A DNA stretch of 64,000 nucleotides from Rhodococcus opacus (GCF_012396235.1 NZ_JAAXPA010000007.1:270673-334672), one strand, 5' to 3'. Positions 27,129-36,829 are shown, numbered from the stretch's first letter. Numbers and translations: made by a program. Notes: generated by a model from the sequence alone, not told the origin.

Positions 27129-28040
27129 ATGACCGACCTCACCGGCGCCATCGTCCTGGGCGACAACCAGTACGGCAAAGCCGAGAACCGCATCGTGCGG
27201 ATCTACCGCGACACCCCCCGGCACGAGATCCGGGACGTGAGCGTGTCGACCTGCCTACGCGGCGATTTCTCGGCGGCGCATCTCGCCGGCGACCAGAGTT
27301 CGGTGCTGCCCACCGACACCCAGAAGCAGACGGCGTACTCCTACGCGAAGGAGAAGGGCCTCGCCTCCATCGAGGAGTACGGGCTGACGCTGGCACGACA
27401 TTTCGTGGACGACGTGGCCCCGGTCGAGGGCGCCCGCATCGAGATCGAGGAATACGCCTGGCAGCGCGCGGTGGTCGACGGAGCGGAACACGACCACACC
27501 TGGGTGCGCAAGGGTGAGGAGGTGCGCACCGCGGCGATCACCGTCGACGCCGACGGCACGTGGGTGGTCGGCGGGCTGAAGGATCTGGTGATCCTCAAGT
27601 CCACGGGCAGTGAGTTCTTCGGATTCCTGAAGGACGAGTACACGATCCTCGAGGAGACCCACGACCGGGTGATGGCGACTTCGCTTGTCGTGCAATGGCG
27701 GTTCGTCACCACCGACGTCGACTGGAACGGTGTCTACGCCGGCATCAAGGAGCAGATCGTCGCGACGTTCGCGACCGTCCACTCGCTCGCCCTGCAGCAG
27801 ACGCTGTACGAGATCGGCAAGGCCATCCTCGAGCGCTACCCCGTGCTCGCGGAAGTGCGCCTGTCCGCGCCCAACAAGCACCACTTCGCCCACGATCTCG
27901 CCCGCTTCGGGGTGGAGAACGACAACGAGGTATTCCACGCCGCCGACCGCCCGTACGGCCTGATCCAGGCGACGGTGCAGCGGTCCGACGCTCCGGACGC
28001 CGGACCCGCGTGGTCGGCGTACGCGGGCTGGCTCAGCTGA
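27129..28040 (+). CDS. uox: Urate oxidase (uricase)
   Basis: Cofactor-free uricase of 303 residues that oxidises urate with O2 to 5-hydroxyisourate and H2O2. The tandem T-fold shows catalytic Lys17 (DNQYGKAEN), Thr64 (PTDTQKQT) and the His of SAPNKHHF near residue 256. LKSTGSEFFGF is also typical. It is linked to uraH by 3 bases and overlaps the downstream deaminase by one base (TGATG). No catalase gene is adjacent. Confidence 0.97.
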   Translation: MTDLTGAIVLGDNQYGKAENRIVRIYRDTPRHEIRDVSVSTCLRGDFSAAHLAGDQSSVLPTDTQKQTAYSYAKEKGLASIEEYGLTLARHFVDDVAPVEGARIEIEEYAWQRAVVDGAEHDHTWVRKGEEVRTAAITVDADGTWVVGGLKDLVILKSTGSEFFGFLKDEYTILEETHDRVMATSLVVQWRFVTTDVDWNGVYAGIKEQIVATFATVHSLALQQTLYEIGKAILERYPVLAEVRLSAPNKHHFAHDLARFGVENDNEVFHAADRPYGLIQATVQRSDAPDAGPAWSAYAGWLS

Positions 28041-29407
28041 TGTCCGCCGGCCCGGCCACCGTCGTCGTCTCCGGTGCGCACGTCGCCACTGTCGACGCGG
28101 CGGGCACCGAGTACCCGGACGGTTACGTCGTCGTGCGGGGCAACCGCATCGTCGACGTCGGTGCCGGTCCCGCGCCGGTGATCGACGGCGCTCGGGTGGT
28201 CGACGGACGGGGTTGCCTGCTCACCCCCGGGCTGGTGAACACGCACCATCACCTGTACCAGTGGATCACCCGCGGGCTCGCCGCCGACGACACCCTGTTC
28301 GGCTGGCTGACCACCCTGTACCCGATCTGGGCGGGCATCGACGCCGACGCCGTCCGGACCGCGGCCACCGGAGGTCTCGCCTGGCTGGCGAAGCACGGAT
28401 GCACGACCACGACGGACCACCACTACGTCGTGCCGCGCGACGGCGGCGACGTCTTCGGCGCCGAGATCGAGGCAGCGCAGACCGTCGGGCTCCGGTTCCA
28501 CCCCAGCCGAGGGTCGATGGACCTCGGCCACAGTCAGGGCGGACTGCCACCGGATTCGGTGGTGGAGCGTCTCGAGGACGTCCTGAAGGGCACCCAGGAC
28601 GTCATCGACCGCTGGCACGACCCGGCTCCCGACTCGATGCTGAGGATCGCGGTGGCGCCCTGCTCCCCGTTCTCCGTCACCGGCGACCTCCTGACCGAGG
28701 CCGCGGCCCTCGCCCGTTCCGCTGGCGTGCGACTTCACACCCATCTCGCGGAAACCCTTGACGAGCAGGACTTCTGCCACGAGCGGTTCGGCTGCACCCC
28801 GGTGCAGTACATGGAGCAACTCGGCTGGGTGGGCCCCGACGTCTGGTACGCGCATGCCGTCCACCTGGACGACGTCGCGATCGCCGCGATGGCAGGCACC
28901 GGAACCGGGGCAGCCCACTGCCCCACGTCCAATGCGCGCCTCGGCGCCGGGATCGCCCGCGCCAAGGACCTCCACGCGGCGGGGGTTCCTCTGGGGCTCG
29001 GCGTCGACGGCGCCGCCAGCAACGAGGCGTGCAACATGCTCGAGGAGGCCCGGCACGCCGTGCTGTTCGCGCGGGCCCGCGGCGGCCCGGGCGAGATGAC
29101 GGTGCGCACCGCCCTCGAACTCGCCACGCGCGGCGGGGCCCGGGTCGTGGGCAGGGAGGACGAACTGGGCTCCCTCGAGCCCGGCAAACTGGCCGATCTC
29201 GCACTGTGGCGGGTCGATACCCTCGCACATTCCGGCATCACCGATCCGGTGGCCGCGCTCGTACTCGGAGTCACACCGCCGCTGGAGTTACTTCTGGTGA
29301 ACGGGCGAGCGGTCGTCGAGCGTGGGAGAGTGATCACCGTGAACGAGGAGAACGTCGCCGCGGAGGTCGAGCAGGCCCACCGGGCCCTGGTGCGCAAGGC
29401 AGGATGA
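28040..29407 (+). CDS. 8-oxoguanine deaminase-type amidohydrolase
   Basis: A 455-residue amidohydrolase close to the 8-oxoguanine deaminase/hydroxyatrazine hydrolase group. It shows NTHHHLYQWITRG (metal HxH), HTHLAETLDEQDFC, HAVHLDD, CPTSNARLGAG and GVDGAASNEACNMLEE. 8-Oxoguanine deaminases give urate directly, which fits its place between urate oxidase and xanthine dehydrogenase. The substrate could also be isocytosine-like. It is coupled to uox by a one-base overlap. Confidence 0.88.
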   Translation: MSAGPATVVVSGAHVATVDAAGTEYPDGYVVVRGNRIVDVGAGPAPVIDGARVVDGRGCLLTPGLVNTHHHLYQWITRGLAADDTLFGWLTTLYPIWAGIDADAVRTAATGGLAWLAKHGCTTTTDHHYVVPRDGGDVFGAEIEAAQTVGLRFHPSRGSMDLGHSQGGLPPDSVVERLEDVLKGTQDVIDRWHDPAPDSMLRIAVAPCSPFSVTGDLLTEAAALARSAGVRLHTHLAETLDEQDFCHERFGCTPVQYMEQLGWVGPDVWYAHAVHLDDVAIAAMAGTGTGAAHCPTSNARLGAGIARAKDLHAAGVPLGLGVDGAASNEACNMLEEARHAVLFARARGGPGEMTVRTALELATRGGARVVGREDELGSLEPGKLADLALWRVDTLAHSGITDPVAALVLGVTPPLELLLVNGRAVVERGRVITVNEENVAAEVEQAHRALVRKAG

Positions 29408-29411
29408 GTCG

Positions 29412-30221
29412 ATGGATCTGTCGTTCGTGACGGAACTCTCGGCCCCACGCAGCCGTGACGACCTACCCGCCCCGGAACCCGGAGCGGCGTTCCTGGCGGG
29501 CGGCACCTGGCTGCACTCGGAACCGCAGCCGACGATCACCCGGCTGGTGGACCTGACCACCCTCGACTGGCCTGCGATCACCGTCCACGACGACGGACTC
29601 GAGCTCGCCGCGACGTGCACCATCGAGAATCTCTGCAACGCACCGCTTCCCGCCGAGTGGACGGCGACGAACCTGTTCCGGCCGTGCGCCGAGTCCCTCG
29701 TCGCGTCGTGGAAGATCTGGCACACCGCGACCGTCGGCGGCAACCTCGCGCTGGCGCTCCCGGCCGGGGCCATGATCACGCTGTGCTGCGCCCTCGACGC
29801 CGAACTCCTGCTCTGGACCGCCGACGGGGGTGAACGCCGAGTCCCGGTCGACCGATTCGTCACCGATCCCGGTCACACGGTACTCGGCGCCGGTGACCTG
29901 ATCCGCAGCATCCACCTTCCCGCCACCGCATTGCGGGGCCGCACATCGCTGCGCAAGATCGCGTACTCACCGCTCGGACGGTCCGGCGCCCTGCTGGCCG
30001 GGCGTGTCGACGCGGACGGTTTCGCGCTGACCGTCACCGCGTCGACCGTCCGCCCGTTCGTCCTCCGCTTCCCCGCCGTTCCCGGCCCCGACGTGTTGAG
30101 CGAGTCTCTGTCGGAACGGATCTCCCCCGCCGACTACCTGACCGACGCGCACGGCGCCGCGGACTGGCGTCGGCACGTCACGGGAGTCCTCGCCGAGGAG
30201 ATCAGGAGGGAGCTGGAATGA
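29412..30221 (+). CDS. Xanthine dehydrogenase FAD-binding subunit
   Basis: A 269-residue flavoprotein subunit of the molybdenum hydroxylase family (CoxM/XdhB-like). It shows GAAFLAGGTWL for FAD binding, the conserved TVGGNLALALPAGAM and a C-terminal CO-dehydrogenase-type domain. It passes electrons from the Fe-S clusters to NAD+. It starts 4 bases after the deaminase stop and overlaps the large subunit (ATGA). The FAD motif is slightly divergent (GGTWL rather than GGTDL). Confidence 0.92.
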   Translation: MDLSFVTELSAPRSRDDLPAPEPGAAFLAGGTWLHSEPQPTITRLVDLTTLDWPAITVHDDGLELAATCTIENLCNAPLPAEWTATNLFRPCAESLVASWKIWHTATVGGNLALALPAGAMITLCCALDAELLLWTADGGERRVPVDRFVTDPGHTVLGAGDLIRSIHLPATALRGRTSLRKIAYSPLGRSGALLAGRVDADGFALTVTASTVRPFVLRFPAVPGPDVLSESLSERISPADYLTDAHGAADWRRHVTGVLAEEIRRELE

Positions 30222-32929
30222 AATTGACGGTCGACGGACAGTCGGTGGATGCCGACCCACGGCCCGGTCAGTGCCTGCGCACCTTCCTGCGGGAACAGCA
30301 GCGGTTCGCGGTCAAGAAGGGCTGCGACGCCGGCGATTGCGGCGCCTGTTCCGTACTGCTCGACGGCGCTCCGGTGCACTCGTGTGTGGTGCCGGCGCAT
30401 CGCGCCGAGAACCGTGAGGTGACCACCGCGGCCGGGCTCGGCAGTCCCGATCGACTCCACCCCGTGCAGCAGCAGTTCGTCGATGCGGCCGGCTTCCAGT
30501 GCGGGTTCTGCACACCCGGGATCGTCGTGACCGCGTCCGCGCTCGACTCCGAACAACGCGCCGACCTGCCGCGCTCACTGAAGGGGAATCTGTGCCGCTG
30601 CACCGGCTATCGCGCCATTCGCGACGCCGTCGGTGGCGTGTGCACCACCGAATCGGACAGTGCCGGTGAGTCGTTCGGCCGCTCCATTCCCGCGCCTGCC
30701 GCCACCCGGGTGGTGTGCGGCGCCGAACCCTACACCCTCGACCTGGCCGTCGAGGGCCTGACGCACATCCAGATCCTCGGCAGCCCGCACGCGCACGCCC
30801 GCATCACCCGACTCGACACGTCCGCCGCGGAGAGGCTGCCCGGCGTCCACGCGGTGCTCACCCACCGGGACAGTCCCGACGTCGCCTTCTCCACGGCCCG
30901 CCACGAGTTCCGCACCGACGACCCCGACGACACCTACGTATTCGACACGATCCTCCGGTTCCGGGGGCAGCGTGTCGCGGCCGTCGTCGCGGACTCCGTC
31001 GACATCGCCCGGCGCGCAGTGGAACTGATCGACGTGGAGTACGAAGTGCTGGAACCGGTCTTCGATCCCGACCTGGCACGCCGTCCCGGTGCACCCCTGC
31101 TGCACGGTGACAAGGGCGCCGATTCCCGGATCGCGGACCCGTCCCGGAACCTGGTGGCCGAGGTCCACGGCGAAGTCGGCGACCTCGGCGGCGGACTCGC
31201 GGTGGCGCGGGACACGGGTGCCGTGGTGGAGGGTACGTGGCAGACGCAACGCGTGCAGCACGCGCATCTCGAAACCCACTCGGCCATCGGCTGGCTCGAC
31301 TCCGACGGGCGGCTCACCCTCCGCAGCAGTACCCAGGTGCCCTTCCTCGTCCGCGACGAACTCGCCCACCTGTTCTCGCTCGACCGCTCGCAGGTCCGGG
31401 TGTTCACCGCCCGCATCGGGGGCGGCTTCGGCGCCAAGCAGGAAATGCTGGTGGAGGATCTCGTCGCTCTCGCCGTTCTGCGCACCGGCAGACCGGTGCA
31501 GTACGAGTTCACCCGCTCCGACCAGTTCACGATCGCCCCGTGCCGGCATCCCATGCGGGTGTCGGTGAAGGTCGGCGCCGACGGCGACGGAAAGCTGACG
31601 GCGCTCGCCGTCGACGTGCTCTCGGACGCCGGGGCGTACGGAAACCATTCGGTGGGCGTGATGTTCCACGGCTGCAGCGAATCCGTTGCGCTGTACCGGT
31701 CGCCGAACAAGCGGGTGGACGCCCAGGCCGTCTACACCAACAACCTGCCATCCGGGGCCTTCCGCGGCTACGGTCTGGGCCAGGTCATCTTCGCGGTGGA
31801 ATCCGCGCTCGATCAGCTGGCGACGCAGCTGGGCATCGATCCGTTCGAACTGCGCCGGCGCAACGTGGTCGTTCCGGGTGACGACTTCGTCGACTTCGAG
31901 GTGGAGCACGGCGACCTCACGTACGGCAGCTACGGACTCGACCAGTGCCTCGACCTGGCGGAGGCCGCACTGCGCCGCGGCAACGACGTGCGCCCGCCGG
32001 ACGGCCCGCAGTGGCGGGTCGGTGAGGGCATGGCGGCGTCCATGATCGCGACCATTCCGCCGCGGGGGCACTTCGCGGACGTGTCCTGCACCCTCGTCGA
32101 GGGCGGCCGGTACGAACTTCGGGTGGGCACCGCGGAGTTCGGCAACGGCACCACCACCGTGCACGCCCAGCTCGCCGCGTCCGCGCTGGGCACCACCGCC
32201 GACCGGATCACCGTGCTGCAATCCGACACCGACGTCGCCGGGCACGACACCGGCGCATTCGGTTCGGCAGGCACGGTGGTCGCGGGGAAGGCGGTACATC
32301 TTGCGGGAACCCGATTGCGGGAACAGCTGTTCGAGGTCGCCCGCCGCGTCGCGGGTGCCGCCGAGGACGCCGACTGCGCGCTGACACCCGACGCGGTCGA
32401 GGTCGCCGGACGGGTCGTCGAACTCGACAAGCTGGTGCCCGAGGGACCGATCCGCGCCGAGGGCAGGCACGACGGCACCCCCCGCTCGGTGGTCTTCAAC
32501 GTGCACGCGTTCCGGGTGGCGGTCGACACCGTCACCGGGGAGGTCCGAATCCTGCAGTCCATCCAGGCGGCGGATGCCGGCACGGTCCTCAACCCGCAGC
32601 AGTGCCGCGGGCAGGTCGAGGGCGGCGTCGCGCAGGCGATCGGCAGCGCACTGTACGAGGAGATCCTCCTCGACGGCGCCGGGACGGTGCTCAACCCGCA
32701 GCTCCGGAATTACCACATCCCGCAGCTCGTAGACGTGCCGGACACCGAGGTCTACTTCGCGGACACCTACGACGAACTGGGCCCGCACGGCGCCAAGTCG
32801 ATGAGCGAGTCCCCGTACAACCCGGTCGCCCCCGCCCTGGCCAACGCGATCGCGGACGCCACCGGTGCCCGGCTTCGTCGGATCCCGATGACCCCGGCCG
32901 CCGTCTGGCGTGCGCTCCCGCGCCCGTGA
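30218..32929 (+). CDS. Xanthine dehydrogenase, fused 2Fe-2S and molybdopterin subunit
   Basis: A 903-residue molybdenum hydroxylase. The N-terminal ferredoxin domain binds one cluster through Cys36, Cys41, Cys44 and Cys56. The helical domain binds the second through Cys95, Cys98, Cys126 and Cys128. From about residue 170 follow the Mo-binding domains, with RIGGGFGAKQE, SGAFRGYGLGQ and the probable catalytic Glu in AKSMSESPYNP. The enzyme oxidises hypoxanthine/xanthine to urate. The fusion of the small subunit to the large one, with a separate FAD subunit, is not the commonest layout. Its stop codon is inside the dispersed palindrome. No XdhC chaperone is nearby. Confidence 0.93.
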   Translation: MKLTVDGQSVDADPRPGQCLRTFLREQQRFAVKKGCDAGDCGACSVLLDGAPVHSCVVPAHRAENREVTTAAGLGSPDRLHPVQQQFVDAAGFQCGFCTPGIVVTASALDSEQRADLPRSLKGNLCRCTGYRAIRDAVGGVCTTESDSAGESFGRSIPAPAATRVVCGAEPYTLDLAVEGLTHIQILGSPHAHARITRLDTSAAERLPGVHAVLTHRDSPDVAFSTARHEFRTDDPDDTYVFDTILRFRGQRVAAVVADSVDIARRAVELIDVEYEVLEPVFDPDLARRPGAPLLHGDKGADSRIADPSRNLVAEVHGEVGDLGGGLAVARDTGAVVEGTWQTQRVQHAHLETHSAIGWLDSDGRLTLRSSTQVPFLVRDELAHLFSLDRSQVRVFTARIGGGFGAKQEMLVEDLVALAVLRTGRPVQYEFTRSDQFTIAPCRHPMRVSVKVGADGDGKLTALAVDVLSDAGAYGNHSVGVMFHGCSESVALYRSPNKRVDAQAVYTNNLPSGAFRGYGLGQVIFAVESALDQLATQLGIDPFELRRRNVVVPGDDFVDFEVEHGDLTYGSYGLDQCLDLAEAALRRGNDVRPPDGPQWRVGEGMAASMIATIPPRGHFADVSCTLVEGGRYELRVGTAEFGNGTTTVHAQLAASALGTTADRITVLQSDTDVAGHDTGAFGSAGTVVAGKAVHLAGTRLREQLFEVARRVAGAAEDADCALTPDAVEVAGRVVELDKLVPEGPIRAEGRHDGTPRSVVFNVHAFRVAVDTVTGEVRILQSIQAADAGTVLNPQQCRGQVEGGVAQAIGSALYEEILLDGAGTVLNPQLRNYHIPQLVDVPDTEVYFADTYDELGPHGAKSMSESPYNPVAPALANAIADATGARLRRIPMTPAAVWRALPRP

Positions 32930-32970
32930 GTACTTATTAACGTCCCGCGGTTAATAAGTACTCACGGGCG
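32921..32970. repeat. Dispersed palindromic all-frame stop element, copy 2
   Basis: Perfect 21-bp arms (32921-32941 and 32950-32970) around the loop GTCCCGCG. The core arm GTGAGTACTTATTAAC is as in copy 1. The xanthine dehydrogenase stop (TGA 32927-32929) is in the left arm and the Nudix stop (32962-32964) is in the right arm. Both proteins end in Arg-Pro encoded by the element's flank. Confidence 0.9.
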
Positions 32971-33426
32971 CCGAAGGCGCAAGGCTCTTACTATCGGACG
33001 CTGCCCCTTGACCAGCTTCGTCTCGGCGACGCTCGCCGGGAACCAGCGGGCGTCGTCGACCTCGGGGAACTGCTGAAACTTCCCCGACCGCGGCGGCCAC
33101 TCCAGCTCGAACGTGTTGCTCTCGACGAACGTGACGTCCTCGCTCACCTCCGCCGCATAGACGGTGATCAGCTTGCGTGAGGGCTGCCGGAATTCGCCGA
33201 GTAACTCGTACTCGACGGCAGGCGGCGGCGCGCCGATCTCTTCCTCGAATTCGCGCAGCGCGGCCGCGTAGGGATCCTCGCCCTCGGCGTATTCCCCCTT
33301 GGGGATCGACCACGCGGCCTCGTCCTTGCGCGCCCAGAACGGGCCGCCCATGTGCACGAGCCACAACTGGAGCACTCCCGCATCGTCGGTGCGATACAGG
33401 AGTACTCCAGCGCTGGTGACGGTCAT
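32962..33426 (-). CDS. Nudix hydrolase
   Basis: A 154-residue Nudix hydrolase with a complete box (Gly-x5-Glu-x7-Arg-Glu-Phe-Glu-Glu-Glu-x-Gly, from GEYAEGEDPY to REFEEEIG) near residues 44-66. PKGEYAEGE resembles the group that acts on diadenosine polyphosphates or NUDIX pyrophosphates. The substrate is not predictable. It is preceded by ndh with a 9-base gap and is probably co-transcribed. Its stop lies in the dispersed palindrome. Confidence 0.92.
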   Translation of the reverse strand: MTVTSAGVLLYRTDDAGVLQLWLVHMGGPFWARKDEAAWSIPKGEYAEGEDPYAAALREFEEEIGAPPPAVEYELLGEFRQPSRKLITVYAAEVSEDVTFVESNTFELEWPPRSGKFQQFPEVDDARWFPASVAETKLVKGQRPIVRALRLRRP

Positions 33427-33435
33427 CGACCGATG

Positions 33436-34740
33436 TTAGGCCGCGGCACCCTCTCGCTGCTCGGTCAGTTCGGCGGGGTCGATCTCCTGGGCGTAGTGGA
33501 AGTGCGGGCGGCGGTGTCCGAGGAACGAACCGCACCACGACATCACCGCGACGTACCGGTTGCGGAATCCGACCAGGTAGACGAGGTGCACGGCGAGCCA
33601 CAGGAACCAGGCGAGTACACCGGTCAGCTCGACCTTGCCGACGCGGGTGATCGCACGGAACCGGTTGATGATCGCCATGCTGCCCTTGTCGCGGTACGTG
33701 AACGGCGTTCCGAGGGCGCGTTTCCCGGTGATGATGGCCGCGACGTGCCGTCCACCCTGCATCGCGAACGGCGACTGGGCGGGCAGGTTGTTCAGCGAGG
33801 CCATGTCGCCGATTGCGAAGACGTCGTCGTAGCGGCCCACCGTGAGGTCCTCGTCGACCAGCAGGCGCCCGCCGCGGCCGGTCTCACAGCCGGTCCGGTC
33901 CGCCAGCACGGCGGCGAAGTCGTTGGCCTGGATGCCGGCCGACCAGATGATCGTGTCGGCCGTGAGGCGCTTCTCGAAACCGGCGCTCGGCGACGACAGC
34001 GTGGCACCGTGTTCGTCGATGTCGGTGACCATCGTGCCGAGCACCACCTCGACACCCGCCTTCTCCAGCGAGTCCTGCGTGTACTTGCTGAGCTTGCCGC
34101 CGAAGACCGGCAGCGTCTCGTTCGCACCCTCGACGAGGGTGACGGTGACGTCTTCGGACGTGATGTCGCGGAGCGACTTCTCGAAGTAGCGGCCCGCCAG
34201 TTCCTTGATCTGACCTGCCAGTTCGACACCGGTCGGACCGGCACCGATCACGATGAAGTGCAGCAGGTCGCGGCGACGCTCCGGGTCGGAGGTGGTGTGC
34301 GCCTCCTCGAAGCAGCGGACGATCTGGCGGCGCAGCCGGTCGGCGTCGGCGACGGTCTTGAGCGCGTACGTGACCTCGGCGAACTCGTCGTGGCCGAAGT
34401 AGGCCTGCCGGGCGCCCGTCGCGGCGATCAGGCTGTCGTAACCGATCGTGTGGCTCACCCCGCCGGCCTCGTAGACGACCTGCTTCTTGTCCGGGTCGAC
34501 GTCGACGACGCGGCCGAGCCGGACGTCACCGCTGGGGTATTTGGCGAGGATCGCGCGGATGGACGGGGCGATCTCGCCGGGCGAGATGACACCGGTTGCG
34601 ACCTGGTACAGAAGGGGCTGGAACAGATGCTCGGTGGTCTCGGAAATCAGCACGAACGGCGTGCCTGCCTTGCCGAGCTTCTTCGCCGCCGCGAGGGCGC
34701 CGAATCCCGATCCCACGATGACGACCTGTGTGCGATCCAC
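33436..34740 (-). CDS. ndh: Type II NADH dehydrogenase
   Basis: A 434-residue single-subunit NADH:menaquinone oxidoreductase (NDH-2), non-proton-pumping and membrane-associated. It has FAD motif VVIVGSGFGALAAAKKL at residues 6-22, NAD motif IVIGAGPTGVELAG in the middle, VFAIGDMA as the second FAD contact and a C-terminal amphipathic/hydrophobic region (VLAWFLWLAVHLVYLVGF) for membrane attachment. The first motif is unusual: GSGFGA rather than GAGFAG. GTG 34740 has an AGGAGG site. It is divergent from lysR and precedes the Nudix gene. Confidence 0.93.
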   Translation of the reverse strand: MDRTQVVIVGSGFGALAAAKKLGKAGTPFVLISETTEHLFQPLLYQVATGVISPGEIAPSIRAILAKYPSGDVRLGRVVDVDPDKKQVVYEAGGVSHTIGYDSLIAATGARQAYFGHDEFAEVTYALKTVADADRLRRQIVRCFEEAHTTSDPERRRDLLHFIVIGAGPTGVELAGQIKELAGRYFEKSLRDITSEDVTVTLVEGANETLPVFGGKLSKYTQDSLEKAGVEVVLGTMVTDIDEHGATLSSPSAGFEKRLTADTIIWSAGIQANDFAAVLADRTGCETGRGGRLLVDEDLTVGRYDDVFAIGDMASLNNLPAQSPFAMQGGRHVAAIITGKRALGTPFTYRDKGSMAIINRFRAITRVGKVELTGVLAWFLWLAVHLVYLVGFRNRYVAVMSWCGSFLGHRRPHFHYAQEIDPAELTEQREGAAA

Positions 34741-34833
34741 CGAAAACCTCCTACTGCTTCTGGCGTCTACTTAGCGCCGCGTATGAGCTCCACATTAGGG
34801 ATCGACCATTGTTAATCGCCAGTAAGCTGGGGA

Positions 34834-34857
34834 AATCGAAATTGTGTTATCTCGATT
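34834..34857. promoter_or_regulatory. Candidate LysR operator
   Basis: Inverted arms AATCGA (34834-34839) and TCGATT (34852-34857) with a 12-base AT-rich spacer, within the 154-base region between ndh and lysR. It contains the T-N11-A spacing common to LysR sites. Confidence 0.35.
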
Positions 34858-34894
34858 GCTCATAAGTCTTCACGGAAGGACGTAACCTCAGGTC

Positions 34895-35794
34895 ATGGAG
34901 TTCCGACAGCTTCGCTACTTCCTCGCGGTCGGCGAGGAGGGCAGTTTCTCGCGGGCGGCGCAACGCTGCTTCATCTCCCAGTCGGCGATCAGCCACCAGA
35001 TCGCGAAGCTCGAACACGAGTTGGGCACCACCCTCCTGGAGCGGTCGACGCGCGCCACGCGGCTGACCGCGGCAGGCGAACGGCTGATGCCCATCGCGGC
35101 CGAGATGATGGGCCTCGAGGCCCGCGCGCTGTCGGTGGGACTCGATCCCCGCAACCGGCTCCGCATCAGCGCGAGCATGAGCTTCGCAACCCAGAGCCTC
35201 GAGGCGATATCCACTGTCCGCGAAGACTTCCCGCAGCTCGACATCGAATTCGTCATCAAGGACTTCACCGACCGGATGACCGCGGTCGCGTCGGGGGACG
35301 CCGATCTCGCGCTCATTCGCGGCGGCGTCGACCGGCCCGGGCTCGAAACGGTGGAATTCGGGCTCGAGGACCTGGTGATCGTGACGTCGAGCAAACACCC
35401 GCTGGCGGGGGTCTCGACCGTCGACCTGAGCGAACTGGCGCCGTACCCCCTGCTGCTCCCGCCACGCAGCAGTCAGATCCTGATCCACACCGTCGTCGAG
35501 GACGCGTTTCGGCAGGTCGGGCAGCGGGTCATGCTCGGACCGTCGATCCCCAGCGACCACACCGCCACCCTCGATGTCCTCACGACCCCGCGGTCGTGGA
35601 CGGTGCTGTATGCCGACACGGCCGACGCGACTCCCCGCCGCGGGCTGAGCTTCCTGCGCGAGGCGCACGACCGGCTGCGCATCCCGGTGTGCGGGGTCGT
35701 CCGGAGCGGAACGGCGACGAGACCCGAACTCACCCACCTGTTCCGCGCGCTGGCGCAGTCGATCGCCGGGTCCGGCGGGTCGGCCGAAGCCTAG
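34895..35794 (+). CDS. LysR family regulator
   Basis: A 299-residue LysR-type regulator with the N-terminal winged helix MEFRQLRYFLAVGEEGSFSR followed by SQSAISHQIAKLEHELG. The C-terminal periplasmic-binding-like effector domain begins near residue 90. The effector is unknown. It is divergent from ndh and overlaps the alpha/beta hydrolase gene tail to tail by 4 bases, so it may regulate either neighbour. Confidence 0.92.
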   Translation: MEFRQLRYFLAVGEEGSFSRAAQRCFISQSAISHQIAKLEHELGTTLLERSTRATRLTAAGERLMPIAAEMMGLEARALSVGLDPRNRLRISASMSFATQSLEAISTVREDFPQLDIEFVIKDFTDRMTAVASGDADLALIRGGVDRPGLETVEFGLEDLVIVTSSKHPLAGVSTVDLSELAPYPLLLPPRSSQILIHTVVEDAFRQVGQRVMLGPSIPSDHTATLDVLTTPRSWTVLYADTADATPRRGLSFLREAHDRLRIPVCGVVRSGTATRPELTHLFRALAQSIAGSGGSAEA

Positions 35795-36735
35795 GCGTCG
35801 ATCAGTCCGTGCCGGTCGACCCACGTGTGCACGTGGTCGAGCATCGTGTCGGGAACCTCGAGCTGCGGGGTGTGCCCCACGTTCGCGAGAATCACGCTGT
35901 CCCACCGCGGGTTTGCCGTCGCCACCTTGCGCGCCGCCGCGACCGGAACCAGCCGGTCACGGTCGCCGTGGAGCAGGAGAACGGGTTGCGCGATCGACTG
36001 CATGGTGTCGAGGTATCGGCGCGGGCGAGCCAGGACCCGCATCAGCGACCGGCTGGCCTGAAGGAACGCAGCATCCTCGGACGGCAGCCCGCGCCGGTAT
36101 CCCGCGAGAGCCGCTGCGGCGTCGAGGGAATCTTCCGACGCCCGGCTCGGCTCGGCGAAGCACAGGTCGATCATCCGCGCGACCAACTGCCGGTCCGTCA
36201 ACTTCCTGCTCGAGTACTGCAGGAACCGCTCCCCCACGAACGGCGTGAAGTACATCGCAAACTGCGCGGCGATCCGGGGGTCCGGGATCCGTTGCGCGAC
36301 AGGGAGTGCGGGGTCGACGAGAACCAGCGCCGAAACCGTCTCGGGGTGCGCCGCCGCCTCGAACAGCGAGATCATGCCGCCCATCGAGTTGCCCATCAAA
36401 ATCACGGGACCACCGACGACGTCCCGGAGGAAGCGATGCAGCACCTTGGCGTTGGCGCCGACCCCCGTCCGGCGATGCCCGGACGGACTGAGCCCGAATC
36501 CGGGGAGATCCACGGTGAGCACCCGGGTGCGCTCCGCGAGGACCGGTGCGATCCGGACCCAGTTGAGATGCGAGCCGCCGAGGCCGTGAACCATGACCAC
36601 CGGAAGCGATCCGGTGTCGGCACCGTATTCGACCCAGTGGACGGGACCGTCGATGTCGACGACGCTGCCGGAGCCGCCCCACTGCTGCGCGAACTCCTGC
36701 CGGGCAGGTTCGCCGACTCTGTTCGGATCCACCAT
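35791..36735 (-). CDS. Alpha/beta hydrolase
   Basis: A 314-residue alpha/beta hydrolase. Oxyanion motif MVHGLGGSHLNW, nucleophile elbow LMGNSMGGM, acid in LLHGDRDRLVP and catalytic His in NVGHTPQLE give a complete triad. Architecture resembles MhpC/epoxide-hydrolase-like esterases. There is no signal peptide. I prefer ATG 36735, but GTG 36792 is in frame and gives 19 more residues. The region upstream holds a 13-bp repeat shared with the divergent oxygenase. Substrate unknown. Confidence 0.85.
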   Translation of the reverse strand: MVDPNRVGEPARQEFAQQWGGSGSVVDIDGPVHWVEYGADTGSLPVVMVHGLGGSHLNWVRIAPVLAERTRVLTVDLPGFGLSPSGHRRTGVGANAKVLHRFLRDVVGGPVILMGNSMGGMISLFEAAAHPETVSALVLVDPALPVAQRIPDPRIAAQFAMYFTPFVGERFLQYSSRKLTDRQLVARMIDLCFAEPSRASEDSLDAAAALAGYRRGLPSEDAAFLQASRSLMRVLARPRRYLDTMQSIAQPVLLLHGDRDRLVPVAAARKVATANPRWDSVILANVGHTPQLEVPDTMLDHVHTWVDRHGLIDA

Positions 36736-36816
36736 GTGTCCGTCCGTTCCGACCGTTGGCGTGTCGAGGCCACCGGCCAGTCTACGGTGCACGCCGCGAC
36801 ATGGGCACGAGGTATC

Positions 36817-36829
36817 GATTGCATGTAAT
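36817..36829. promoter_or_regulatory. Twin 13-bp direct repeat, copy A
   Basis: GATTGCATGTAAT, whose core ATTgCATGtAAT is nearly palindromic. The second identical copy is at 36946-36958. This copy is nearer the alpha/beta hydrolase side of the divergent region and is a candidate operator. Confidence 0.55.
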
